From positions 1-48,216 of the forward strand of contig CAJUAV010000013.1 in assembly GCA_910584485.1 (NCBI GenBank): a DNA stretch of 48,216 nt, in the 5' to 3' direction. The position numbers and the translations under genes were made by a program. The DNA is from an uncultured Alistipes sp. (GTDB taxonomy: Bacteria; Bacteroidota; Bacteroidia; Bacteroidales; Rikenellaceae). The notes under the pieces were generated by a model. It worked only from the letters and a program-made list of their open reading frames with translations, had not been told where the DNA came from and searched no databases. Of this stretch, positions 1 through 8,667 are shown in pieces. How positions within the stretch are numbered: position 1 is the stretch's first letter; each line of letters starts with the position of its first letter.

Positions 1-545
<545 letters not shown>

Positions 546-696
546 ATAAAATAATGTATTGTTAGAGTCCTGACTATTTCGCTTCTCGTTTAAAGAATTG
601 ACAGATAAATACTACATTTCTTTTCTCTCAAAATTTACCAGTAAATCAAAGAACCAGTTTGAAAACCGTCCGTCGCTTATGGCGTGAACGGGATTG

Positions 697-728
697 CAAA
701 GGTAAGGCAAGTTTTTTGAACTTGCAAA
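697..728 (-). promoter_or_regulatory. rRNA promoter P1 (proximal)
   Basis: On the minus strand, TACCTTTG (704-697) is a perfect TAnnTTTG -7 box. It is preceded by TTTG (728-725) with a 20-nt spacer, matching the Bacteroidetes sigma-ABfr consensus. A T/A-rich tract lies further upstream. Transcription would start near 690 and give a leader of about 145 nt before 16S. Confidence 0.8.
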
Positions 729-855
729 CTTTTCTGCAACTTTTTTTTCAAGAACCTTGCGTCGATCCAACTTTCGGCATCGTTCGTCGGGAGTCCGTTT
801 GTCGCAAACTCGCGACCGATCGAAGAACCGTTTTCGTTTTTCTCAAACGCGGTTG

Positions 856-886
856 CAAAGGTAAAGAAGATTTTTGAAACTCCAAA
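856..886 (-). promoter_or_regulatory. rRNA promoter P2 (middle)
   Basis: Minus-strand TACCTTTG (863-856) with TTTG (886-883) 19 nt upstream. The box and its surroundings (GCAAAGGTA, then a run of Ts and TCAAGAAC) repeat those of P1, 159 bp away. Confidence 0.8.
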
Positions 887-1015
887 ACTTTTTGCAACTT
901 TTTTTCAAGAACTTTGCATTCGATCGAAATCGGCGGCATTTCATTCGCAGTATCGCTCGCAGGGCGAGCAGAGCTGTTTTTGAAAGAACCGGTCGTTTTG
1001 TCTCAAACGCGGATG

Positions 1016-1046
1016 CAAAGGTAGCGACTTTTTCCGAACCTGCAAA
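1016..1046 (-). promoter_or_regulatory. rRNA promoter P3 (distal)
   Basis: Minus-strand TACCTTTG (1023-1016) with TTTG (1046-1043) 19 nt upstream. It is 160 bp from P2, and the CTCAAACGCGG sequence beside it is shared with P2. Confidence 0.8.
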
Positions 1047-1253
1047 CATTTCGACGAGAATTTTTCAAATATTTTAAATACCATATATTTATTATAAGGC
1101 GCGAGTGCAAATGACAAATAATTGGTTTACACATACATAGCAAAATCAGCATCCGAACGGCCGACGGAGCTGCCCGAAACGCCGCTGCGGATGCGGGGCG
1201 CGACGCTCTGTCGCACCGCACAAACAGGAACAAAAACGAAGAGGGAAAGGCCA

Positions 1254-1282
1254 TTTTAATTCTAAAACTTTTTCTATCTTTG
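1254..1282 (+). promoter_or_regulatory. pckA promoter
   Basis: TATCTTTG at 1275-1282 is a perfect -7 box. A T-rich TTTTA at 1254-1258 is a weak -33 element. Predicted start near 1289 gives a leader of about 90 nt. The rest of 1050-1250 holds no gene that I can support. Confidence 0.6.
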
Positions 1283-1380
1283 CACCGTCGAAATAGGGCT
1301 TGGCCCGAACGACGGTCGAGCGGTACGAAAGCGCATCGGCAGCCGGCATTGCAAAGAGGTTCAATTAAACACATAACGCT

Positions 1381-2988
<1,608 letters not shown>

Positions 2989-3008
2989 TCCGGACTTTTC
3001 CGAACGCA

Positions 3009-3045
3009 ACCGCGGCTCCCTTCCACGAGGGGGCCGCGGTTTTTT
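3009..3045 (+). terminator. pckA Rho-independent terminator
   Basis: The stem ACCGCGGC(t)CCC / GGGGGCCGCGGT is followed by T6. It lies 20 nt after the pckA stop codon. Confidence 0.85.
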
Positions 3046-3050
3046 CAGGC

Positions 3051-3088
3051 GGGGGGGGGCTTGTTCCCCCCCCCTATGCGTATCTTTG
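3051..3088 (+). promoter_or_regulatory. G9-loop-C9 hairpin overlapping a promoter
   Basis: Nine Gs (3051-3059), the loop CTTGTT, then nine Cs (3066-3074), followed closely by a perfect -7 box TATCTTTG (3081-3088). The only TTG that can serve as -33 (3061-3063) lies in the loop, so the C9 tract forms most of a 17-nt spacer. This is 2 nt shorter than the usual 19. Confidence 0.6.
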
Positions 3089-4395
3089 AGAACCGTTCCA
3101 CCCAATTTACCGATCATCATAAAAAAACGATCTGCTTCGTCTGCCTGCTCGTCTGCGCCCTGGCAGCACAGAGCCAACCCGTCACCGTCAAGCCGCGCGC
3201 TCCGGTCAGCACCGACATCGGCGGTACGGACCCCGACGACAACCAGTCGATGGCGCACCTGCTGATGTACACGGACCGCTTCGATCTGGAAGGGCTCGTC
3301 TCCTCGCCCTCGTACGGTTCGGGCAACTGCGCGGAGATCTTCCGCATGATCGACCTCTTCGAGAAGGACTATCCCCGTCTCTCCCGCCGCATCGCAGGGC
3401 TGATGCCTCCCGCCGAGCTGCGCGCCATCACCAAGCAAGGCCGTCGGGGAGCCGCCCCCTGGCGCGGTTACCGAACCTCCACCGAAGGATCGCGATGGAT
3501 CGTGGAGTGCGCCCGACGAAAGGATGCACGGCCGCTCTGGATCTCGGTATGGGGCGGGCTCGACGACGTCGCACAGGCGCTGCACGATGCTCCCGACATC
3601 GCCGACAAAATCCGCGTCTACCGGATCTGCGGTCCCAACAAAAAATGGAGCACGAACAGCTATGCCTACATCGTCGAACACTTTCCCGATCTGTGGATGA
3701 TCGAGGACAACGCCTCCTACCGCGGGTTCATCACGCAAAACAAGTTGCAGGACCGATACAACGCCGGATATTACGACGCCTACCTGAAGGGAGCGGGCTT
3801 TCTCGGCGCGGATTTCATCAACTATTACAAGGGGATTCCCAAAATGGGCGACACGCCCGCCCTGCTCTATCTCATGGACGGAGACCTGAATGATCCCGAA
3901 GGCGAATCGTGGGGCGGCAGCTTCGAACCGACGACGCGCAGCTCCCGACCCGTTTTCCGCCGGATCACGACGGAGGAGGATATCGTTCCGATCTATTCCG
4001 TCATCGAATTTCATGCCCAAGGGCCCGATCGTCCCGACATCCCCGCCGACTCGGCCTGCTTCACCCTCACCATCGGCCGACAGGAGTGGGAGGGATTCCA
4101 CCTCGGAGGGGGTGACTATGCCGTGCGCCACTCGACCTATTACACCGGTACGCTCCCCTATACGATCACCTCGGATATACCCGGCTTCCCCTCGATAGAA
4201 GGGGCCATCACCGTCGAGAACCTGTGGCCCGGACGCACATCGCCCACCGACTACCGCGTCGGCCCCTGCTGGTACACCGACAAAAGCGCGCCCGAGTTTT
4301 TCTGGCAGGATCTTCAGGGAGCCGAAACCGTCTACAAGTGGCGGCAGACCGTCCTGGAGGATCGGGGCAAGCGCCTGCAATACCTGAAACGATAA
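3076..4395 (+). CDS. DUF1593 / Sde182-like secreted nucleoside hydrolase-like protein
   Basis: Exported protein with a nucleoside-hydrolase-like N-terminal domain. The Asp-rich segment TDIGGTDPDDNQS (near residue 47 from ATG 3076) resembles the Ca-binding Asp cluster of nucleoside hydrolases, and a beta-rich C-terminal part follows as in DUF1593 'cellulose-binding' proteins. The substrate is unknown; a role on glycans or nucleosides is inferred. A hydrophobic signal sequence (KKTICFVCLLVCALAAQS) begins about 17 residues after the only in-frame ATG. That ATG lies upstream of the TATCTTTG box at 3081-3088, so a transcript from that box would lack it. At 3118-3127 the sequence CATAAAAAAACG would read CATGAAAAAAACG with one extra G, giving a normal MKKT start. 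The true start is therefore uncertain. Confidence 0.8.
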   Translation: MRIFENRSTQFTDHHKKTICFVCLLVCALAAQSQPVTVKPRAPVSTDIGGTDPDDNQSMAHLLMYTDRFDLEGLVSSPSYGSGNCAEIFRMIDLFEKDYPRLSRRIAGLMPPAELRAITKQGRRGAAPWRGYRTSTEGSRWIVECARRKDARPLWISVWGGLDDVAQALHDAPDIADKIRVYRICGPNKKWSTNSYAYIVEHFPDLWMIEDNASYRGFITQNKLQDRYNAGYYDAYLKGAGFLGADFINYYKGIPKMGDTPALLYLMDGDLNDPEGESWGGSFEPTTRSSRPVFRRITTEEDIVPIYSVIEFHAQGPDRPDIPADSACFTLTIGRQEWEGFHLGGGDYAVRHSTYYTGTLPYTITSDIPGFPSIEGAITVENLWPGRTSPTDYRVGPCWYTDKSAPEFFWQDLQGAETVYKWRQTVLEDRGKRLQYLKR

Positions 4396-4412
4396 TCCCC
4401 CCATCACGAAAA

Positions 4413-4444
4413 GAGGACGGTGGTTCCAAAGAACCGCCGTCCTC
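4413..4444. terminator. bidirectional terminator
   Basis: Inverted repeat GAGGACGG-t-GGTTC / GAACC-g-CCGTCCTC with a short loop, placed between the convergent DUF1593 and CPBP genes. Confidence 0.75.
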
Positions 4445-4464
4445 CCTGTTTTCCGCCGGGCGGA

Positions 4465-5169
4465 CTACTGCATCGACAGCAGCAGCGCGAGGGCCGGTAT
4501 GTTATTGAGGATATGCGCGCCGAGGGCCCAGCCGAAACCGAGGTTCACGCGCAGGTAGACGAAGACGGCGCCTGCGCAGGCGAGCATGAAGCAGACGAGC
4601 AGCGCGAAGGGCAGCAGCTCCCACGACAGCCCCTCCATGGCGAAGAGGTGGGCCAGGCCGAAGCCGACGGCGGAGCACCACCCCGCCGCCACCTGCCACG
4701 CGGCGCGCTTCGAAGACCAGAAACCGGCGGGCGAGCAGCCGTAGAGGAGTCCCGCCGCCGCGACGGCGACGACGGCCGCACCGCCCCAGCCGCCGAAGAA
4801 GCTCCCCGCAGGGGCGAGCCGCATCGCGAGAAAGGCTGCGAGCGCTCCCGCGCCGATGGCGACGTGGGCCCGACGGAACGAGAGGGCGAGGCGGAAAGCG
4901 AGCTCCTCGAAGAGCGGCGCAACGAGCAGGAGCATCCAGATCGTGTTCGCTCCGAAGCGTTCGGCCGCCACCTCGGGCGAACCGCCGAAGCGAAGAGCCC
5001 CCATCGGATTCGGGATGCCGAGCAGCTGTTCGTACACGGCGGAGGCCGCCCCGATCAGCACGCCCGACAACAAACGCGTCGCCACGAAGAAGAGCGCCGC
5101 ATAAAGGACGATGCGCGCCACCGATTTCGTGGCGCGCTCGTTCGTACGGGAGAGGATGAAGGGAGCCAT
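4465..5169 (-). CDS. CPBP family intramembrane glutamic endopeptidase
   Basis: Multi-pass inner-membrane protein of the CAAX-protease/bacteriocin-processing family. The conserved motifs are visible: EELAFR with catalytic Glu88-Glu89 and Arg93, the second motif with His174 (GLAHLF), and HxxNN at 219-223. The 234-aa length is normal. Its physiological substrate cannot be told from the sequence. It follows frr by 3 nt on the same strand, so it is probably cotranscribed with it. Confidence 0.88.
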   Translation of the reverse strand: MAPFILSRTNERATKSVARIVLYAALFFVATRLLSGVLIGAASAVYEQLLGIPNPMGALRFGGSPEVAAERFGANTIWMLLLVAPLFEELAFRLALSFRRAHVAIGAGALAAFLAMRLAPAGSFFGGWGGAAVVAVAAAGLLYGCSPAGFWSSKRAAWQVAAGWCSAVGFGLAHLFAMEGLSWELLPFALLVCFMLACAGAVFVYLRVNLGFGWALGAHILNNIPALALLLSMQ

Positions 5170-5172
5170 CGA

Positions 5173-5730
5173 TCAGACGGTCATGATCTCCTTCTCCTTC
5201 TTGGCGACCAGCTCGTCGAGCTGCTTCGAGAACTTTTCGAGCAGCTTCTGCGACTGCGCCTCGCCGTCCTTCGCCTCGTCCTCGGGCATGCCCTCCTTCT
5301 GCGCCTTCTTGAAATTCTCCACCGCATCGCGACGGGCGTTGCGCAGGCTGATGCGGGCCGTCTCGGCCTCGCCGCGCACGCGCTTGACCAGCTCCTTGCG
5401 GCGCTCCTCCGTCAGAGGCGGCATCGTGAGGCGGATCGATTCGCCGTTGTTCGAAGGGGTCAGACCGATGTTCGAGTCGATGATCGCCTTCTCGATCGTG
5501 CGGATGAGGTTTTTGTCCCAGGGCTGGATGAGCACCGTCTTGGCATCGGGCACCGTGACGCTCGCCGCACCCGACACGGGCACCTGCGAACCGTAGTACT
5601 CGACCATCACGCCGTTCAGGACATTCACCGACGCCTTGCCGGCGCGGACATTGAGCAACTCTTCGTCGAGGTGCTCGACGGTCTTCTGCATGCGCACAGA
5701 AGCGTCGTTGAGAATCGATTTGGTATCCAT
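5173..5730 (-). CDS. frr: ribosome recycling factor
   Basis: Splits the post-termination ribosome together with EF-G. The 185-aa length and the full-length signature are standard, including RAGKASVNVLNG, the PPLTEERRKELVK helix segment and the C-terminal KKEKEIMTV. In many Bacteroidetes frr sits next to pyrH. Here pyrH (7879-8586) is on the same strand but separated by a TlpA-like gene and two AT-rich genes. Confidence 0.97.
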   Translation of the reverse strand: MDTKSILNDASVRMQKTVEHLDEELLNVRAGKASVNVLNGVMVEYYGSQVPVSGAASVTVPDAKTVLIQPWDKNLIRTIEKAIIDSNIGLTPSNNGESIRLTMPPLTEERRKELVKRVRGEAETARISLRNARRDAVENFKKAQKEGMPEDEAKDGEAQSQKLLEKFSKQLDELVAKKEKEIMTV

Positions 5731-5770
5731 ATTTTACAGAATGTTTGAATTATGAGCAATACCCAAATGC

Positions 5771-6478
5771 TTATTTGAAAGCTATTATGGGAATTACTTT
5801 TGTATTGCCATACTGTTGATATTTATAGTTTCCAATTTGTCTTGCACATTTCCCTTGAGGAGCTTTCACTATTTGGTTATTATAAAAATTACTGTCTTCT
5901 TGAGCTAATATTAAGACTTCTAAATCAGAAGTAAAGATATGTCCTGAAATGGTTTCGCGAATTTCCAACGCAATAGCATCACCTGATTCCAAAACCTCCT
6001 GTATTTCAAAATTCTTCCGGCTTACACAATCTCCAGGCTTATCAAACAATGTTTTGCCCGAATTATTTTTAGCCGCAACAGTTTTATTTAATTTTGACAC
6101 CTCTATTCCTTCAATTATTCTAACAGCTGGTACTGTTTTCTCAATCCCTATATTAGTATCGTATTTATAAGTCCCCACTCGTTGAGCAGCGTGATCGTTT
6201 TTAAGAACGATTTTTTGACCGTCATAGAATTGTTGTTTTTCATTGGGTATAATGAAAACGGTTGCAGCAAAAGAGTCATCTGCATTAGCTAATGCACACC
6301 CAGACGCAACCACTTGGAACACATCAAATTGTGAGTATTCCATATAATCTCCAGGGGTTTCAAATAATTCAAGGCCAATAATACCCGAATTATTATTCAG
6401 ATTAACGCAAAAGGCGAAAGCAAAGGTCAGTATAATGCCAGTGAGTATACCAAGCAGATAGATAAGCCATTTTTTCAT
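5771..6478 (-). CDS. unknown membrane-anchored protein with an internal duplication
   Basis: Family not recognised. Residues 4-24 form one hydrophobic helix, so the protein is probably anchored in the membrane with a soluble extracytoplasmic part. The soluble part is two related units: 37-122 and 143-234. Corresponding blocks are ELFETPGD/TLFDKPGD, VFQVVASGCALA/IQEVLESGDAIA, QQFYDGQKI/SNFYNNQIV and RVGTYKYD/RQIGNYKY. The beta-rich look suggests a repeated small barrel or sandwich, but this is inference. The gene is clearly AT-rich compared with its neighbours and uses many A/T-ending codons. The gap to the upstream gene is 19 nt, so the two are probably one transcript. Confidence 0.8.
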   Translation of the reverse strand: MKKWLIYLLGILTGIILTFAFAFCVNLNNNSGIIGLELFETPGDYMEYSQFDVFQVVASGCALANADDSFAATVFIIPNEKQQFYDGQKIVLKNDHAAQRVGTYKYDTNIGIEKTVPAVRIIEGIEVSKLNKTVAAKNNSGKTLFDKPGDCVSRKNFEIQEVLESGDAIALEIRETISGHIFTSDLEVLILAQEDSNFYNNQIVKAPQGKCARQIGNYKYQQYGNTKVIPIIAFK

Positions 6479-6497
6479 ATCTATTTTTTTTAATTAG

Positions 6498-7151
6498 TTA
6501 TATCGCAGTTAATAATCGAAAATCTTCTTCGGATATTTTCTCAATTGAAAGGAGCCATTTGAGATAAGAAATATCATCTTTAATTTCGCCGAAACTTTTT
6601 CCCTTATATTTCCCAAACTCTAATACTCGATCGAATATCGTTTTCTCCAAAGATTTTTCTGCGTCTGGATACAAGCGCTTAAGTTCCTCAAAGTCAATTT
6701 TGAAAAATCTATCTGTTGTTATTAGCCAATAAAGATATTGACAATCTATATTGTAGATATCACTCAAAGATTTCCCCTTGTATTTCCCAAACATAAGGAC
6801 TTCATCCGCTTTATGGACAGGGAATATTTCATCGAGTGATACGCCTGGAACATCTATTAGAACCCATTCTCCACATCCAGCACAAGGAATTTCGTCATCC
6901 TTAATCTTGGGGTAGCACTCCTGCCTATAGCTATCATCCGGCTTACCATCCACAAAACATTTACCATAGGCCTTGCCATATTTACCTCGTGGCTTTACTG
7001 TCTCAACTAAAAAGGTTCTATCTCGATTAGGATCAATACGCCTTTCTTCACTTGACGACCGAGCCAATCCCAACTCACATCTTTTAACCAAGAATGGAGT
7101 TCGCTTGCCTATATTGTAATAAATGTTGAAAATATTATCGTGTGGGTACAT
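6498..7151 (-). CDS. unknown protein with zinc-ribbon-like cysteines and two FGKYKGK modules
   Basis: Cytosolic-looking 217-aa protein. Its C-terminal half holds two copies of an FGKYKGK module (121-127 and 179-185), each followed by an acidic stretch and YLxWL. This pattern is known from DUF3820 and the small C-terminal domain of exonuclease X-like proteins. The N-terminal half has Cys65, Cys79, Cys90 and Cys93 (the last two in CAGC), a possible zinc site. No nuclease active site is visible, so a nucleic-acid-binding role is only a guess. It is AT-rich like the next gene downstream and unlike the surrounding genome. Confidence 0.8.
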   Translation of the reverse strand: MYPHDNIFNIYYNIGKRTPFLVKRCELGLARSSSEERRIDPNRDRTFLVETVKPRGKYGKAYGKCFVDGKPDDSYRQECYPKIKDDEIPCAGCGEWVLIDVPGVSLDEIFPVHKADEVLMFGKYKGKSLSDIYNIDCQYLYWLITTDRFFKIDFEELKRLYPDAEKSLEKTIFDRVLEFGKYKGKSFGEIKDDISYLKWLLSIEKISEEDFRLLTAI

Positions 7152-7220
7152 GATTTCCGTTTTTAGCTATTGTTGAATTTGAACAACATTACGACATCAT
7201 CCAATTCTCTATATAAGCGT

Positions 7221-7241
7221 AAAAGCCCCCCCGAAACGGCT
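7221..7241 (-). terminator. weak terminator-like hairpin after the TlpA gene
   Basis: Minus-strand AGCC / GGCT arms followed by four Ts, 5 nt beyond the end of the TlpA gene. The stem is short, so this is tentative. Confidence 0.35.
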
Positions 7242-7245
7242 CCGA

Positions 7246-7839
7246 TCAACGGGCCAGCAGCTCCTCGATCTTCGCCGTCAGCGCCTCGAACTCCGCGGGC
7301 GTATAGCCGATCACGGCCGACACGCATCTACCCTCGGCATCGATGAGGAAATTGCGCGGGATGTAATTCGCGGCATAACGTCCGTAGATCGTCTGCTGCG
7401 GATCGAGCCCCATCGGGAAGGCATAGCCCGTCTTCGCGCGGAACGCCTTCACCGTCTCGCGCGTTTCGCCGCGCGAAATCGGCAGGAAGGTGAAGGGTCT
7501 GCCGGCAAAGCGGTCGATCAGGTCGCGCTGCACGCGCGCAAGCTCCGCACGGCAGGGCGGGCACCAGGTGGCCCAGAAATTCACGAGCACCACCCGCCCG
7601 CGCAGCTTCGAGAGGGTCACCTCCGAGCCGTCGATCATCGCGACCGTGAAATCGGGCGCCTCCATGCCCGCGCGGACCAGGGTCGTCGCCTCCTTGTCGG
7701 ACGCTTCGGCCGCCCGCGCGGTGCCGCCCCACCACTCCGTCGGGAGCAGCAGGCAGACCACGATCGCCGCGATCGCCGCCAGCATGAGCAGCAGCTGCCA
7801 CGTCGCCTTTTTCCGTTTTCGGTTTCGAATCGTCATCAT
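7246..7839 (-). CDS. TlpA-family thiol-disulfide oxidoreductase
   Basis: Periplasmic thioredoxin-fold protein held by an N-terminal helix (residues 13-32) behind a basic stretch. The redox motif WCPPC has its cysteines at 93 and 96, in VNFWATWCPPCRAE. Facing the active site is a proline in NYIPRNFLID, where relatives usually have a T-P pair. It probably reduces or transfers disulfides on exported proteins or cytochromes, like ResA/TlpA; the partner is unknown. It starts 39 nt after pyrH and is probably cotranscribed. ATG 7836 is an equally good start. Confidence 0.9.
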   Translation of the reverse strand: MMTIRNRKRKKATWQLLLMLAAIAAIVVCLLLPTEWWGGTARAAEASDKEATTLVRAGMEAPDFTVAMIDGSEVTLSKLRGRVVLVNFWATWCPPCRAELARVQRDLIDRFAGRPFTFLPISRGETRETVKAFRAKTGYAFPMGLDPQQTIYGRYAANYIPRNFLIDAEGRCVSAVIGYTPAEFEALTAKIEELLAR

Positions 7840-7878
7840 GCGTATGTATTCGGGCCTGCGGAAGATGCGCCGCAGGCG

Positions 7879-8586
7879 TCAGCGTTTGACAAGCGTTCCG
7901 ATGCGTTCGCCCGCGAGCAGACGCCCCAGGTTCCCCTCGGTGTCCATGTCGAAGACGATGATCTGCAAGCCGTTTTCGCGGCAGAGCGTAAAGGCGGTCT
8001 GGTCCATCACCTTCAGGCGCCGGTCGATCACCTCGTCGAAGGTGATCTCGTCGAATTTCACCGCCGCGGGATCCTTCTCGGGATCGGCCGTGTAGACGCC
8101 GTCCACGCGCGTCCCCTTGAGCAGCACCTCGGCCTCGATCTCGATGCCGCGGAGCGCCGACGCCGTGTCGGTCGTAAAGTAGGGATTCGACGTGCCGCCG
8201 CCGATGATCGTCACATACCCCGCCTCGAGGTATTCGATCGCGCGCGCCTTCGAGAAGTATTCGCCCACGGGCTCCATGCGGATCGAGGTGAGCACCTTGG
8301 CCTTCACGCCGTTGTCCTCGAGCGCCGACTGGAGGGCCAGCGAGTTGATGATCGTCGCCAGCATGCCCATCTGGTCGCCCTTCACGCGGTCGAAGCCGCG
8401 CTTGGCACCCGTCATGCCGCGGAAGATATTGCCGCCGCCGATGACGATGCCCACCTGCACGCCGCTCGCCGCCACGGCCTTGATCTGTTCGGCATAGGAT
8501 TGCAGCACGGCGGGATCGAGCCCGTATTTTTGAGCGCCTTGCAGCGATTCGCCGCTCAACTTGAGAAGGATTCTGCGATATTTCAT
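7879..8586 (-). CDS. pyrH: UMP kinase
   Basis: Phosphorylates UMP to UDP in pyrimidine synthesis. The 235-aa length and all main motifs of the bacterial amino-acid-kinase type are present: KLSGESLQG at the start, the GGGNIFRG loop, IIGGGTSNPYFTTD and the KGTRVDGVYTADP segment. The start MKYRR is chosen because the reading frame upstream overlaps the divergent dxs gene and has no conserved sequence. It is divergent from dxs with an 81-bp gap. Confidence 0.97.
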   Translation of the reverse strand: MKYRRILLKLSGESLQGAQKYGLDPAVLQSYAEQIKAVAASGVQVGIVIGGGNIFRGMTGAKRGFDRVKGDQMGMLATIINSLALQSALEDNGVKAKVLTSIRMEPVGEYFSKARAIEYLEAGYVTIIGGGTSNPYFTTDTASALRGIEIEAEVLLKGTRVDGVYTADPEKDPAAVKFDEITFDEVIDRRLKVMDQTAFTLCRENGLQIIVFDMDTEGNLGRLLAGERIGTLVKR

Positions 8587-8628
8587 CGTTCCGTGAATTT
8601 GTTTCGTTTGGCGAAGATAAAAAAAATC

Positions 8629-8660
8629 TTTGACAAAACAGCCATTTATAGCTATCTTTG
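8629..8660 (+). promoter_or_regulatory. dxs promoter
   Basis: TTTG (8629-8632), a 20-nt spacer, and TATCTTTG (8653-8660). The -7 box ends only 7 nt before the dxs ATG, so the mRNA should have almost no leader. Confidence 0.8.
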
Positions 8661-8667
8661 TGCGGCC

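Noticed and set aside
659..1077. Short open frames in the rRNA promoter region
   Set aside because: They read through repeated promoter units and T-runs and have no conserved character.
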